From: Rheinheimera sp.
Lineage (GTDB): Bacteria > Pseudomonadota > Gammaproteobacteria > Enterobacterales > Alteromonadaceae
Assembly (NCBI RefSeq): GCF_020217005.1
Contig: NZ_JAIWOI010000374.1
Span: 1-10,000 of the forward strand
Length of the DNA stretch: 10,000 bases
Direction: 5' to 3'
A model generated the notes under the pieces. The model was given only the letters and a program-made list of their open reading frames with translations, was not told the DNA's origin and did not search any database. The position numbers and the translations under genes are program-made. Shown piece after piece: positions 1 through 7,591 of the stretch (position 1 is the stretch's first letter; the number at the start of each line of letters is the position of its first letter).

Positions 1-531
1 ACTATTATGGTGCTGGAACTGCACATTCCATCCGGAAATAGCATAGAAGCATTATGGCCCTTGGCACCCGTAGTTTTTAGTTATGTGATGAGTTTTATCT
101 ACTTAGGTATTTACTGGAACAACCACCATCATATGCTCTATGTCTGTGACAAAGTGACAGGTTCCATCCTTTGGGCCAATCTGCACTTATTATTCTGGTT
201 ATCCTTGATCCCCTTTACCACAGCCTGGATGGGAGAGAGCAAGTTCTCCGCTGAACCTGTGGCTTTATATGGTGCTGTATTGCTGATGACGTCTTTTGCT
301 TACTGGATGCTGCAACACAGGATTATTGTATCCCAAGGTGAGCAATCGAGGCTGAAATATGCGGTCGGATCGGACTGGAAAGGCCGTTTATCTATGCTGT
401 TTTATTTGCTGGGTACACTGTTGTCTTTTGCCTCGCAGTGGCTGGCTTTAGCCATTTACATCGCTATTGCCATACTTTGGCTTATTCCGGATCAGCGGAT
501 AGAACGCAGCCTGAACCATGAAGCCCACTAG
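1..531 (+). CDS. TMEM175/DUF1211 family integral membrane protein (5' partial)
   Basis: This is the 3' portion of a bacterial TMEM175-type (DUF1211) membrane protein, a family that includes potassium-selective channels. The frame is open from base 1 (Thr-Ile, then the Met codon at 7). That Met sits in the family's first helix (TIMVLELHIP), so it is internal and not the start. The true start, and the family's Phe-Ser-Asp selectivity motif, should lie roughly 15-20 codons to the left. Visible features are a helix around SYVMSFIYLGIYW, the family-typical WNNHHH run at 118-135, the block WANLHLLFWLSLIPF, and two further hydrophobic helices near the C-terminus with a basic, polar tail. 176 residues are visible, ending at TAG (529-531). 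It converges tail to tail on the response regulator gene, only nine bases away. Family membership is well supported; ion specificity cannot be judged without the N-terminus. Confidence 0.88.
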   Translation, partial: TIMVLELHIPSGNSIEALWPLAPVVFSYVMSFIYLGIYWNNHHHMLYVCDKVTGSILWANLHLLFWLSLIPFTTAWMGESKFSAEPVALYGAVLLMTSFAYWMLQHRIIVSQGEQSRLKYAVGSDWKGRLSMLFYLLGTLLSFASQWLALAIYIAIAILWLIPDQRIERSLNHEAH

Positions 532-562
532 CCAGATAACCTAGCGACCTCTGGCTTGGGCT
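522..562. terminator. Interrupted hairpin spanning the convergent gene ends
   Basis: Two nested inverted repeats lie across both stop codons. AGCCCA (522-527) pairs with TGGGCT (557-562), and AGCCAGA (530-536) pairs with TCTGGCT (550-556). The only interruption is a two-base bulge (528-529), giving 13 base pairs around a 13-base loop. The stop of the membrane protein is in the left arm and the stop of the response regulator is in the loop. Neither strand shows a T-run after the stem, so this is not a textbook intrinsic terminator. It may be a bidirectional 3'-end structure for two genes that share almost no spacer. Confidence 0.5.
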
Positions 563-1161
563 ATATGCAAACGTTCAGTGATCCGCACCAGATCAGTCAC
601 AGATTTGGTGCGCATCTTGGTCATAATCTGTTTCTTATGCACCTTGATGGTAATTTCGCTAACCGCTAATTCAGCCGCTATTTGTTTGATCAGTAAACCA
701 CCGATAATAAACTCCAGCACCTGTTGTTCACGGGGAGTCAGCGAATTATAACGGCTGACTAATTCAGATTGCTCAATACGATGCTGCAGATTCGCTTGAT
801 CTGAGGCTAAAGCTTCAGCAACAGCTGTTAACAGCGCATCAGGACATACAGGTTTAGTCAGAAACTCACGGGCGCCGGATTTCATTGCTTGCACACTCAA
901 GGGGATAGAACCATGGCCTGTGATAAATATCACCGGCATTCTGGACTCTGTACTAGTGAGTTGCTCAATAATATCCATACCCGTAGTATCGGGCATCTGC
1001 ATATCCAGCAGCAGGCAGGCCGGAGTTTGTGGCATAGTACTATTTAAGAATTCTGTACCAGACGCAAAGTCCTGCACCTTGTAGCCAGCAGATTGCAACA
1101 GACTAACTAAAGCAAGCCTCACCTGATCTTCATCTTCTACTACTATCACTAAACCGCTCAT
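541..1161 (-). CDS. FixJ-type response regulator, receiver plus LuxR DNA-binding domain
   Basis: This 206-residue protein is a two-component response regulator of the FixJ/TodT/StyR group. It has a receiver domain at about 4-118 with the acidic pocket E9/D10, phospho-acceptor D53 (LLLDMQMP), switch T81 (FITGHG) and K103 (TKP). After a short linker comes a LuxR/GerE helix-turn-helix at about 138-200 (LTPREQQVLEFIIGG, then IAAELAVSEITIKVHKKQIM). All receiver residues needed for phosphorylation are present. The start at 1161 has a strong ribosome site (GGAGG, six bases away). The gene begins 26 bases after the stop of the giant sensor kinase, so it is almost certainly co-transcribed with it and is its likely DNA-binding partner. 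In the family, phosphorylation drives dimerisation and transcription activation. Targets are unknown; the neighbouring hydrolase cluster is a candidate by position only. Confidence 0.93.
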   Translation of the reverse strand: MSGLVIVVEDEDQVRLALVSLLQSAGYKVQDFASGTEFLNSTMPQTPACLLLDMQMPDTTGMDIIEQLTSTESRMPVIFITGHGSIPLSVQAMKSGAREFLTKPVCPDALLTAVAEALASDQANLQHRIEQSELVSRYNSLTPREQQVLEFIIGGLLIKQIAAELAVSEITIKVHKKQIMTKMRTKSVTDLVRITERLHIAQARGR

Positions 1162-1187
1162 TGTTTTCCTCCGTTGAACCCTTGCAT

Positions 1188-4100
1188 TCAGTCTTTGACC
1201 AGTGGTAGAAAAAACGAAAACACAGTACCAACCTCAAGTCTGGCCTCTGCAGACAAGCGCCCGCCATGGTTTTCGACTATAGACTGGCAAATGGTCAATC
1301 CCATGCCCATACCGTCTTTTTTCGTAGTATAAAAAGCATCAAACAACCGTGCTTTAGTCTCCTCGCTAATACCAGGGCCAGTGTCTTCCACCCAGATAAA
1401 AATAGCCTGATCATCTTCAGTAAAAGTAGAGATAGTTAATATTCTGGGCCTGTCCGTGACTTCGCTCATGGCTTCTATGGCATTCATCACCAGATTCAGC
1501 ATCACTTGCTGTAACTGCACCATATCGCCGAGAATATCGGACAATTGTGCATCCAGCTGCAATACCAGCGAGACTTTACGCCTTTCCATTTCACTACGGG
1601 CTATGGTCAAAATATGATTCAACACGTCATGAATATTCAGCACTGTCAGCACTGCTTTCGTATTTTTTGTTAAGGCCCGTAGACTTTGTACAATTTGACC
1701 TGCTCTTTGGCCCTCAGTCGCTATCGCCTGCAAACTAGCACTCACCTGTTGTAAATCAGGTGTAGTGCGGTGCAGCCAACGCAAACCAGCGCCAGCATTA
1801 GCCACAATAGACATTAAAGGCTGATTAATTTCATGCGCAATAGAGGAGGTCAACTGCCCTACAGTTGTGATACGCGATACACGAGCCAAATCTTCCTGAG
1901 CAGCCCTTAAGGCATCCTCTGAAGCTCGCCTGTCTGTGATATCTATCACTGTACCCACATAGTCAATCAATTTATCAGAACCAAATACCGGGCTGCCCTG
2001 GCCAGTCAAATACAAAACGCTGCCATCGCCGCGGACAATACGATATTCCACTTTAATAGCGGCTTCCATTTGCACAGATTTATTGATCTTCTCCAATACA
2101 GATTTTTTATCGTCGGGGTGGATACAAGCGGCGAAGTCAGCAAACAAAATAGTGCGCCGCTGCGGATCTAAACCAAAGATACGACAAAACTCTTCTGAAC
2201 AAATCAGTGTGTTTTTGTTTAACTCCCAGCGCCAACTACCAGTCCTGCTGATTTGTTCCCCCAAGGCCAAAGAAGTGTCCGCAACCCGCAGCGCCCGCTC
2301 CAATTGCAAACGCTGTTGATTCACTTCTTCAATGCTGCTGTATAACCTGGACGTTTCAATCGACACTGCAGCATGAGAGGCTAAAAACTTGAGCACATTC
2401 AAATATTGCTCCGTCAGTTGCTCTTCTTTTGCCCTTAGCTCTATATAAAACAGCGCAATTAACCTACCTTGTCTGAGCAAAGGTAAACACAAGGACGTAA
2501 TGTCAGAGAAACGCTGAAAATAAGGGTCAAGCTCAAATGGAGCACCTTGCTGTCCAGCCTTTACATAGATCAGTTTTTGCGTTCTTATCACAGTGTTTAC
2601 CAAAGATTTTGGTAAATCGTCCCAATGCGCTTCGCTGTGTACAGCTTCAATAATCACCCCAGCCGTCGTTGTATGAGCCCTGGCTTCAACCGTCAGGCTA
2701 TCTCCCGCAGGCTTTAGCAGCAGCACCCTTTGAGCACTAGCTTGCTCAACCATGATGGTCAAAAGTACCTGCATTAATTTTGTATAATCGGTCTGTTCGG
2801 TAATAGCTCTGGAAGCTTTGAGCAAGTTGGACAGGTAACGACCGCTGGCGCTATCAGAGATGTTTTGAGGCTTTGCTGTTCCTATCTGTTCAGAAACACC
2901 AGCATAACTGCAGAACTTTTCCAACTGTCGCACCTTGCTGTAGGCTGCCCAATCCTTGTAACACTGAATGGCCTGTTGCAGATAAGCAGTAGCAGCTGTC
3001 ATTTGTTTATGATCTGCTGCCAATCTGCCAGCCCGCTCATAAGCTAAGGCTTTGTATTGAATAAAATCTTTAGTTCTGTATAGCGTTATCACAGCTTCAT
3101 AGGCCGTCATCGCTTTAAAAGTTTCACCACTAAAACGCCATAACTCGGCCTGAAGAATTGCGGCCCTATCTGCAAAGCTGGTTGGATTTAACTCAGCCCA
3201 ACTATCAATTTTTTGCTTATGCTGAAGTACTTCTCGCATCACCTCGGCGTCTGGTTCTGTCACGGCTGCCATTACAGCCATGGCTCTGAAAAAATGATAA
3301 TCCAAAAGATGGATATGGGCTGGTGCCGACCAGTAGTAATCTCCTGCTTTGTCCAGACTGTTCACTGCGTCCTGATATTCGCAAGCCAAATAATGTGATA
3401 TGCCTTTGTATAACCAATACCAGAACACTAGCGTAGACATACGCTCTGATAACTTATCTTCACAGAGCTGTTCGCTGGCCTGCATTAGGTTATGGCCAGA
3501 AAATGTATTACCTTTGCCCTGATGCAGGTTTTCAACAAAAGCCTGCTGAGCAATAAAGATCAGCTCAACATCGGTAAATGCCACTTTTCTGCTGAAATCC
3601 AAACCACGCTGAGTTTCCTGTAACACTTTATCCAGGGGCTTGCCTACACTAAAGAAATTAACCACCTGATGACAGATAGAAAAACAAGCAGTGGCTAAAT
3701 CGCCATAGGTGATTGAGGCGGAGTAACAGGCACTGGCGCAGTCCATAGTAAAAGACAGGGGCTGAGTCCAGACACTAAGTTGATCCAATATGAGCAGTGT
3801 TTTTGCCTCATATTCAACAAACTGATGGTTTACGATCAAAGAGCGGGCTAACTGACAATACGCCATGCCTTTTTCATACTCACCATACCTGTGACCTATC
3901 AAGACACCAATCCAGCCTAACGCAGCAGTAGTTGCGCCGTTTACGCCATAATCCAGTGCCAATTCCAGCGCATAACACAACTGGATAAAATGCAGATTTT
4001 CATTAGTAAAACTAGCAGGAACAGACAAAGAAGCTAACAAGTCTGATATAGCCTCCACCTGAGGATCGTCCATCATGGGCAGCTGTAAAAAACCCTGACG

Positions 4101-6695
4101 GAAATCTTCCTCCATTCGCTGCTGCAACTGGTTATAGGCTTTGAGACAATCGTCATTCGATGGAGACGGGCTGATCACAATATCAAATAGCTGCAAACCT
4201 TTTAATGCGACATCCACAGCCTCCTGATAAGCTGAACGACGTAAACAAAGCTCCGTCAGCAGGCGGTATGCGCGGGCACCGGGAACGGCACCACTGTTTA
4301 GTTGCAGTACCTCGGTCAGAATAGCAAAAGCGGTTTCTAAGCGCCCAGTCAGCATTTCACACTCAGCCAACTCCAGTCGCAATGAGGCTAAAATTTGTTT
4401 ATGGTCATGGCTACTTTCGCTGAGCAGAGTTCCTGCGAACTCAATGAAATATAAAGCGGACTGACAGGAATTAGCTCTTTTTGCTCTTTGTGCTGCATCT
4501 AAAGCACAACGCAAAATATGTTGGCGCTCTTCTTTTTCTGTCAATAAATCAGACGCTCTGGATAAATGCTCGATCGCGCTGAAGAGTTCATCATCCCGTT
4601 CACTGAGGATGGCACCACTCAGTAAACGCCGTCCTATCATCAGATCCAATCGGCTGATTTCTTCCTCACTAATCAGCGCCTTGGTCGCACTGTGCACCAG
4701 ATCGTGATAAAACGCATAGCCGCTATCCGTTTTATACAGCACATCACTAAGCAAAGCTGGCATCACCCGGCGTTGAATTTCGTCAGGTTCTAAACCAAAC
4801 AGGTCAACCAGAAACTCTAACTCAGCCTGACGGCCTATGCAGGCCAAACCAACAAGAAGTTGCTGAGTTTCAGCAGGCAACAACTGATAACGCTGCAAAA
4901 TATCCTGCGCCACGTTGTCCGTGTAAGCTATAGCTTCAATAGCCTGCTGGTCACAAAGCCAATTACTGCTTTGGGGTTCACGGCTGACCAGCCCTTTTTG
5001 CACTATAGTTTTTAAGAACTGACTGACGAAAAATGGATTACCTAAGGTTTTAGCCAACACCAGCGGAGCTAAATCCAAAACTTTTGGGTGGCTGGTCTGA
5101 AAGGTTCTGGCAATAATTTTTGTTACCTGACGACTGTCCAGAGGCTGTAATTGCAGGTCAACTACAAGGGCGAATTCAGGATCTGTCACGGCATTGCGAA
5201 ACACCTCGGTCTCATTTCGTCCTCTGGCTCCCACCAATACCATCAGAGGTAAAGGCGAATGCGCCGACATTAATTGACTGACAAAATTCTGGCTGGCCTT
5301 ATCCAGCCACTGAATATCATCCAGGGCGATCACAAAAGGACGTTCTGATGTGGCCAGCGCCAATATCATTTTCTGCAGAACTTGCTTGGTAATATCATGT
5401 CTTCCGGCCGGAATTGAATAGCCAGTATCTTCAGTAAATACCGAACTGAGCTCAGGGAACAAACTAACAGCCGAGGTTTTACAGCTGGTCAAGTTCTGCT
5501 CTAAACGTTGTTGCCAAAATCTGAGTTCTGTCGGTGGCTGTTTCATCAGCTCTTTTAAACAAAATCGAAATGCTTGGATCAGCGTGGTATAAGGCACATC
5601 ATTTCTGTATTGCTCAGCTTTACCTGCGGCTACGCAAAATCCGGCTGCATTTAAATCGGAAACAAAAGCCTGGATCAGGGATGATTTCCCCATACCAGCA
5701 GTTGCAGTCAGAATCACCATAGTTTTATGCTGATTTACCCTGCAGTGTTGTAAAGCCGAATGCAATTGTTCAGCTTCTTGCTGACGCAGATATAAACTAT
5801 CGGGGATCTGCAAACTGGTTGGTACATGAAACTGCCCCAACGGAAAAGGGCTGATGTCACCTGTCTCGCGCCAGGCTTTCTGGCAATAAACTAAATCAGC
5901 TTCCAGAGCTGCGGCCGATTGGTAACGTTGTGCTGGATCTTTTTCCAGCAACTTCAGTACCAAATTAGACAACCATGCCGGAATACCTAATGTCAGGATA
6001 TGAGGAGCTTTGACGTCGCACACCAAATGACAATGCATCCAGTCCTGAGGTTCTGCCGTGTCACTCAATTCAAAAGGCAAACGTCCTGTTAAGAGCTCGT
6101 AGAACACCACACCTACCGAATAAAGGTCACTACGGCAGTCAATCCTATCCGAGCTTAAGCCTGTATGTTCCGGCGATATATAAGCCAATGAGCAACCTGA
6201 ATAGGATTCAGCAGCTTCAGACTCCGTCCGCTCCAACTTTTCCGCAAAGCCAAAACCACTTAAACGCACGACCCCTTCCTGATCGATTAACAGCGTTGCT
6301 GGCTTGATATCCTTGTGTACCAGGCCGACACCGTGCATCGCCTTCAGAAGCGCTGTAATTTGTATGGCCAGAGGAAAGAAATATTCCAACGGGCAGCCAC
6401 CTTTAAAACGACGGTTTAAAGGTTCAGCCTGATAGTCGTCATATAGTAGTGTCGGCTGACCAGCCAAAAGGATGGAAGCAATAGGATAAATAGCCCAGGC
6501 AGGATCAAGCAGAGCTGACAGAGAAAACTCATTATGAAACAACTTACCGACCTGGTCCTGAACTTCGCCGGAAACTGCACTGGCAATGATAACAGCGCTC
6601 TTTCCATCAACCGACGAAAGACCACGACTGTAAGAAATGTCACAAACCTGGCGCAAAGGCTTAAATTTATAGCTACTTAAATCGAGTTTATCCAT
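1188..6695 (-). CDS. Giant fusion sensor: (pseudo)Ser/Thr kinase, AAA/STAND ATPase, helical repeats, GAF, PAS, histidine kinase
   Basis: This 1835-residue protein belongs to the group annotated as trifunctional Ser/Thr kinase, ATP-binding protein and sensor histidine kinase. Numbering is from the ATG at 6695. Kinase fold, about 12-271: HKD loop (D129), SPE (174-176) and the RSDLYSVGVVFYELLTGRLPF block, but the VxIK lysine is Ala38, the loop Asn is Thr134 and DFG is GFG (147-149). P-loop ATPase, about 300-690: Walker A AxxGMGKS with K337, Walker B LDD (459-460) and GNPFF (552-556). TPR-like helices: about 690-1265. GAF: about 1300-1450. Short coiled coil, then PAS with PAC (about 1476-1591, ending in DITDRR). 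HisKA: H1621 in AHEINQPL. HATPase: N1734/N1738, DTGPG (1771-1775) and GMGMGL. No membrane segment or signal peptide was seen, so it is probably cytoplasmic. A GTG at 6722 would add nine residues but has no ribosome site; the ATG has a weak GAAGAAG. It lies between two receiver genes in the same direction. Confidence 0.92.
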   Translation of the reverse strand: MDKLDLSSYKFKPLRQVCDISYSRGLSSVDGKSAVIIASAVSGEVQDQVGKLFHNEFSLSALLDPAWAIYPIASILLAGQPTLLYDDYQAEPLNRRFKGGCPLEYFFPLAIQITALLKAMHGVGLVHKDIKPATLLIDQEGVVRLSGFGFAEKLERTESEAAESYSGCSLAYISPEHTGLSSDRIDCRSDLYSVGVVFYELLTGRLPFELSDTAEPQDWMHCHLVCDVKAPHILTLGIPAWLSNLVLKLLEKDPAQRYQSAAALEADLVYCQKAWRETGDISPFPLGQFHVPTSLQIPDSLYLRQQEAEQLHSALQHCRVNQHKTMVILTATAGMGKSSLIQAFVSDLNAAGFCVAAGKAEQYRNDVPYTTLIQAFRFCLKELMKQPPTELRFWQQRLEQNLTSCKTSAVSLFPELSSVFTEDTGYSIPAGRHDITKQVLQKMILALATSERPFVIALDDIQWLDKASQNFVSQLMSAHSPLPLMVLVGARGRNETEVFRNAVTDPEFALVVDLQLQPLDSRQVTKIIARTFQTSHPKVLDLAPLVLAKTLGNPFFVSQFLKTIVQKGLVSREPQSSNWLCDQQAIEAIAYTDNVAQDILQRYQLLPAETQQLLVGLACIGRQAELEFLVDLFGLEPDEIQRRVMPALLSDVLYKTDSGYAFYHDLVHSATKALISEEEISRLDLMIGRRLLSGAILSERDDELFSAIEHLSRASDLLTEKEERQHILRCALDAAQRAKRANSCQSALYFIEFAGTLLSESSHDHKQILASLRLELAECEMLTGRLETAFAILTEVLQLNSGAVPGARAYRLLTELCLRRSAYQEAVDVALKGLQLFDIVISPSPSNDDCLKAYNQLQQRMEEDFRQGFLQLPMMDDPQVEAISDLLASLSVPASFTNENLHFIQLCYALELALDYGVNGATTAALGWIGVLIGHRYGEYEKGMAYCQLARSLIVNHQFVEYEAKTLLILDQLSVWTQPLSFTMDCASACYSASITYGDLATACFSICHQVVNFFSVGKPLDKVLQETQRGLDFSRKVAFTDVELIFIAQQAFVENLHQGKGNTFSGHNLMQASEQLCEDKLSERMSTLVFWYWLYKGISHYLACEYQDAVNSLDKAGDYYWSAPAHIHLLDYHFFRAMAVMAAVTEPDAEVMREVLQHKQKIDSWAELNPTSFADRAAILQAELWRFSGETFKAMTAYEAVITLYRTKDFIQYKALAYERAGRLAADHKQMTAATAYLQQAIQCYKDWAAYSKVRQLEKFCSYAGVSEQIGTAKPQNISDSASGRYLSNLLKASRAITEQTDYTKLMQVLLTIMVEQASAQRVLLLKPAGDSLTVEARAHTTTAGVIIEAVHSEAHWDDLPKSLVNTVIRTQKLIYVKAGQQGAPFELDPYFQRFSDITSLCLPLLRQGRLIALFYIELRAKEEQLTEQYLNVLKFLASHAAVSIETSRLYSSIEEVNQQRLQLERALRVADTSLALGEQISRTGSWRWELNKNTLICSEEFCRIFGLDPQRRTILFADFAACIHPDDKKSVLEKINKSVQMEAAIKVEYRIVRGDGSVLYLTGQGSPVFGSDKLIDYVGTVIDITDRRASEDALRAAQEDLARVSRITTVGQLTSSIAHEINQPLMSIVANAGAGLRWLHRTTPDLQQVSASLQAIATEGQRAGQIVQSLRALTKNTKAVLTVLNIHDVLNHILTIARSEMERRKVSLVLQLDAQLSDILGDMVQLQQVMLNLVMNAIEAMSEVTDRPRILTISTFTEDDQAIFIWVEDTGPGISEETKARLFDAFYTTKKDGMGMGLTICQSIVENHGGRLSAEARLEVGTVFSFFLPLVKD

Positions 6696-6743
6696 TATTG
6701 CCGCTTCTTCGTTACACACCACTTTATGACTGGGAACAGGTCT

Positions 6744-7124
6744 CTAACTTTTAACAATATCGTCGATAGTCTTAAGTAGAAGTTCCACATCCACAGGTTT
6801 CGGTAAAAATAATAAAGCCCCGGCTTGAGCAATACGTAACTGCGTATCCCAATCGGCATTACCAGAGATAAATACTGTAGGAATAATCACTCCAGCGGCA
6901 CGTAACTGTTCGAATAATTCGATGCCACTCATCCCCCTGAGCTTGACATCAAGCACCATGAAATTGATATCGCCTAGTAGGTCACTCTGTAAAACAGCTT
7001 CAGCAGACTCAAATAACACTGTCTCGTAACTCACAGACAGTAATAAGTTACTTAAAGCTGTTCGAACTGACTGCTCGTCATCAACAATAGCAATCAGAGT
7101 TCCTGTAACATCTAGTTTCTGCAT
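6744..7124 (-). CDS. Stand-alone receiver domain protein (CheY-like response regulator)
   Basis: This 126-residue protein is one receiver domain with nothing after it. It has the acidic pair D15/D16 (AIVDDE), phospho-acceptor D59 (MVLDVKLRG), switch S87 (FISGN) and K109 (LPKPVD), so it should accept phosphate. With no output domain, it may act by protein contact, as a phosphate sink, or as a shuttle in a relay. It is the first gene of the three-gene signalling unit. Its stop lies 48 bases before the sensor's ATG start (21 before the possible GTG), which supports co-transcription. The sequence resembles the receivers of FixJ-type regulators more than chemotaxis CheY. The start at 7124 has only a weak upstream GGGA. 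The sister receiver at the far end of the operon shares the fold but carries a DNA-binding domain, so the sensor has two potential acceptors. Confidence 0.9.
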   Translation of the reverse strand: MQKLDVTGTLIAIVDDEQSVRTALSNLLLSVSYETVLFESAEAVLQSDLLGDINFMVLDVKLRGMSGIELFEQLRAAGVIIPTVFISGNADWDTQLRIAQAGALLFLPKPVDVELLLKTIDDIVKS

Positions 7125-7182
7125 ATCAATCCCATACTGCTCAGAGCGTAAACATCATCCAAAATCCGTGAGTGCTTTTGGT

Positions 7183-7203
7183 CTTTGTTTTAAAAAAACA
7201 AAG
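7183..7203. repeat. AT-rich perfect inverted repeat between XapX gene and receiver gene
   Basis: CTTTGTTTT (7183-7191) and AAAACAAAG (7195-7203) form a perfect nine-base stem with a three-base loop. It lies 25 bases past the stop of the XapX gene and 59 bases before the start of the receiver gene, both on the - strand. On the - strand the 5' arm reads into a run of seven T's, but the stem is very AT-rich and no T-run follows it. It could be a weak terminator for the hydrolase-XapX transcript or part of the promoter region of the signalling operon. Confidence 0.35.
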
Positions 7204-7227
7204 CCCTCCTGAACAGCTGGATCTTTC

Positions 7228-7512
7228 TCATGATTTTTGCTTACTGTCTGTCGCGCTTTCTGTTTTGGTTTGTGCGGTTAAAGTTGCAGGTGTTCCTGTG
7301 ATTTTAGGAACACATTCGGCTTTGAACCATAACATAGTCACTGGTTGGCCTGCGACCCATTGTTTCACTACAGGCACTATCTGCTCTCCAATTAACATAC
7401 CAAGCAAGCCCAACAGAGCTATAGCAGGAGGAGCTGGAGAACGAACTTGTAATAAAGCGTAAATAATACCAACCAATAAACCTACGCCAAGAGATAATAG
7501 ATATAATTTCAT
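7228..7512 (-). CDS. XapX (DUF1427) domain small membrane protein
   Basis: This 94-residue protein matches the XapX/DUF1427 pattern. A first hydrophobic helix (about 3-22, LLSLGVGLLVGIIYALL) is followed by a short VRSPAPPA turn and then a second helix (about 30-50, IALLGLLGMLIGEQIVP). The remaining tail of about 40 residues is polar and rich in Thr, Ser and Lys. The family's function is unknown; members are usually small two-helix proteins found beside metabolic genes. The start is set at 7512, where AGAGGGG lies seven bases upstream and the family sequence MKLYLLSLGVG begins. The longer frame opening at 7590 would translate a DNA hairpin and is unlikely. It lies downstream of the isochorismatase-like gene, probably in one transcript. 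Confidence 0.85.
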   Translation of the reverse strand: MKLYLLSLGVGLLVGIIYALLQVRSPAPPAIALLGLLGMLIGEQIVPVVKQWVAGQPVTMLWFKAECVPKITGTPATLTAQTKTESATDSKQKS

Positions 7513-7530
7513 AGAAACCCCTCTGACCTG

Positions 7531-7590
7531 TTGGTTTGAACGGACAGTGAGCTTTGCAGTGCAAAGAGAAACTGTCCGTTCAAAAACCAA
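7531..7590. repeat. Two-tier long hairpin in the isochorismatase-XapX intergenic gap
   Basis: A perfect 14-base inverted repeat (7535-7548 with 7571-7584, arms TTTGAACGGACAGT and ACTGTCCGTTCAAA) is extended by four more pairs (7531-7534 with 7587-7590) past a two-base bulge. Within the loop is a second hairpin, CTTTGC (7552-7557) with GCAAAG (7561-7566) around a three-base loop. The whole 60-base structure begins one base beyond the hydrolase stop codon and ends 18 bases before the XapX start. No T-run follows on the - strand (downstream reads AACAGGTC), so read-through is expected. A likely role is processing or stabilising the upstream message, or attenuating XapX. A REP-like palindromic element is the other option. 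Confidence 0.8.
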
Positions 7591-7591
7591 G

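Noticed and set aside
1547..5722. Several 60-78 codon + strand frames opposite the sensor gene, and a 66-codon - strand frame at 3217-3417.
   Set aside because: All lie inside the intact sensor reading frame, show no family features and have no supporting ribosome sites or spacing.
7125..7182. TTGGAT with CAGTAT at 17-base spacing as a sigma-70 promoter for the signalling operon.
   Set aside because: Only three of six bases match in each box, and transcription would begin almost at the start codon.
7172..7564. A + strand frame (7172-7462) and a second - strand frame (7304-7564) over the XapX gene.
   Set aside because: Both are out-of-frame readings of the XapX gene and its hairpin and have no recognisable domain.
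7513..7590. N-terminal extension of the XapX protein from the ATG at 7590.
   Set aside because: The extra 26 residues are encoded by the two-tier hairpin, and the family sequence starts at 7512 behind a good ribosome site.
7531..7590. The long palindrome as terminal repeats of a miniature transposable element.
   Set aside because: No flanking target duplication was seen and there is almost no sequence between the arms; a hairpin or REP-like unit fits better.
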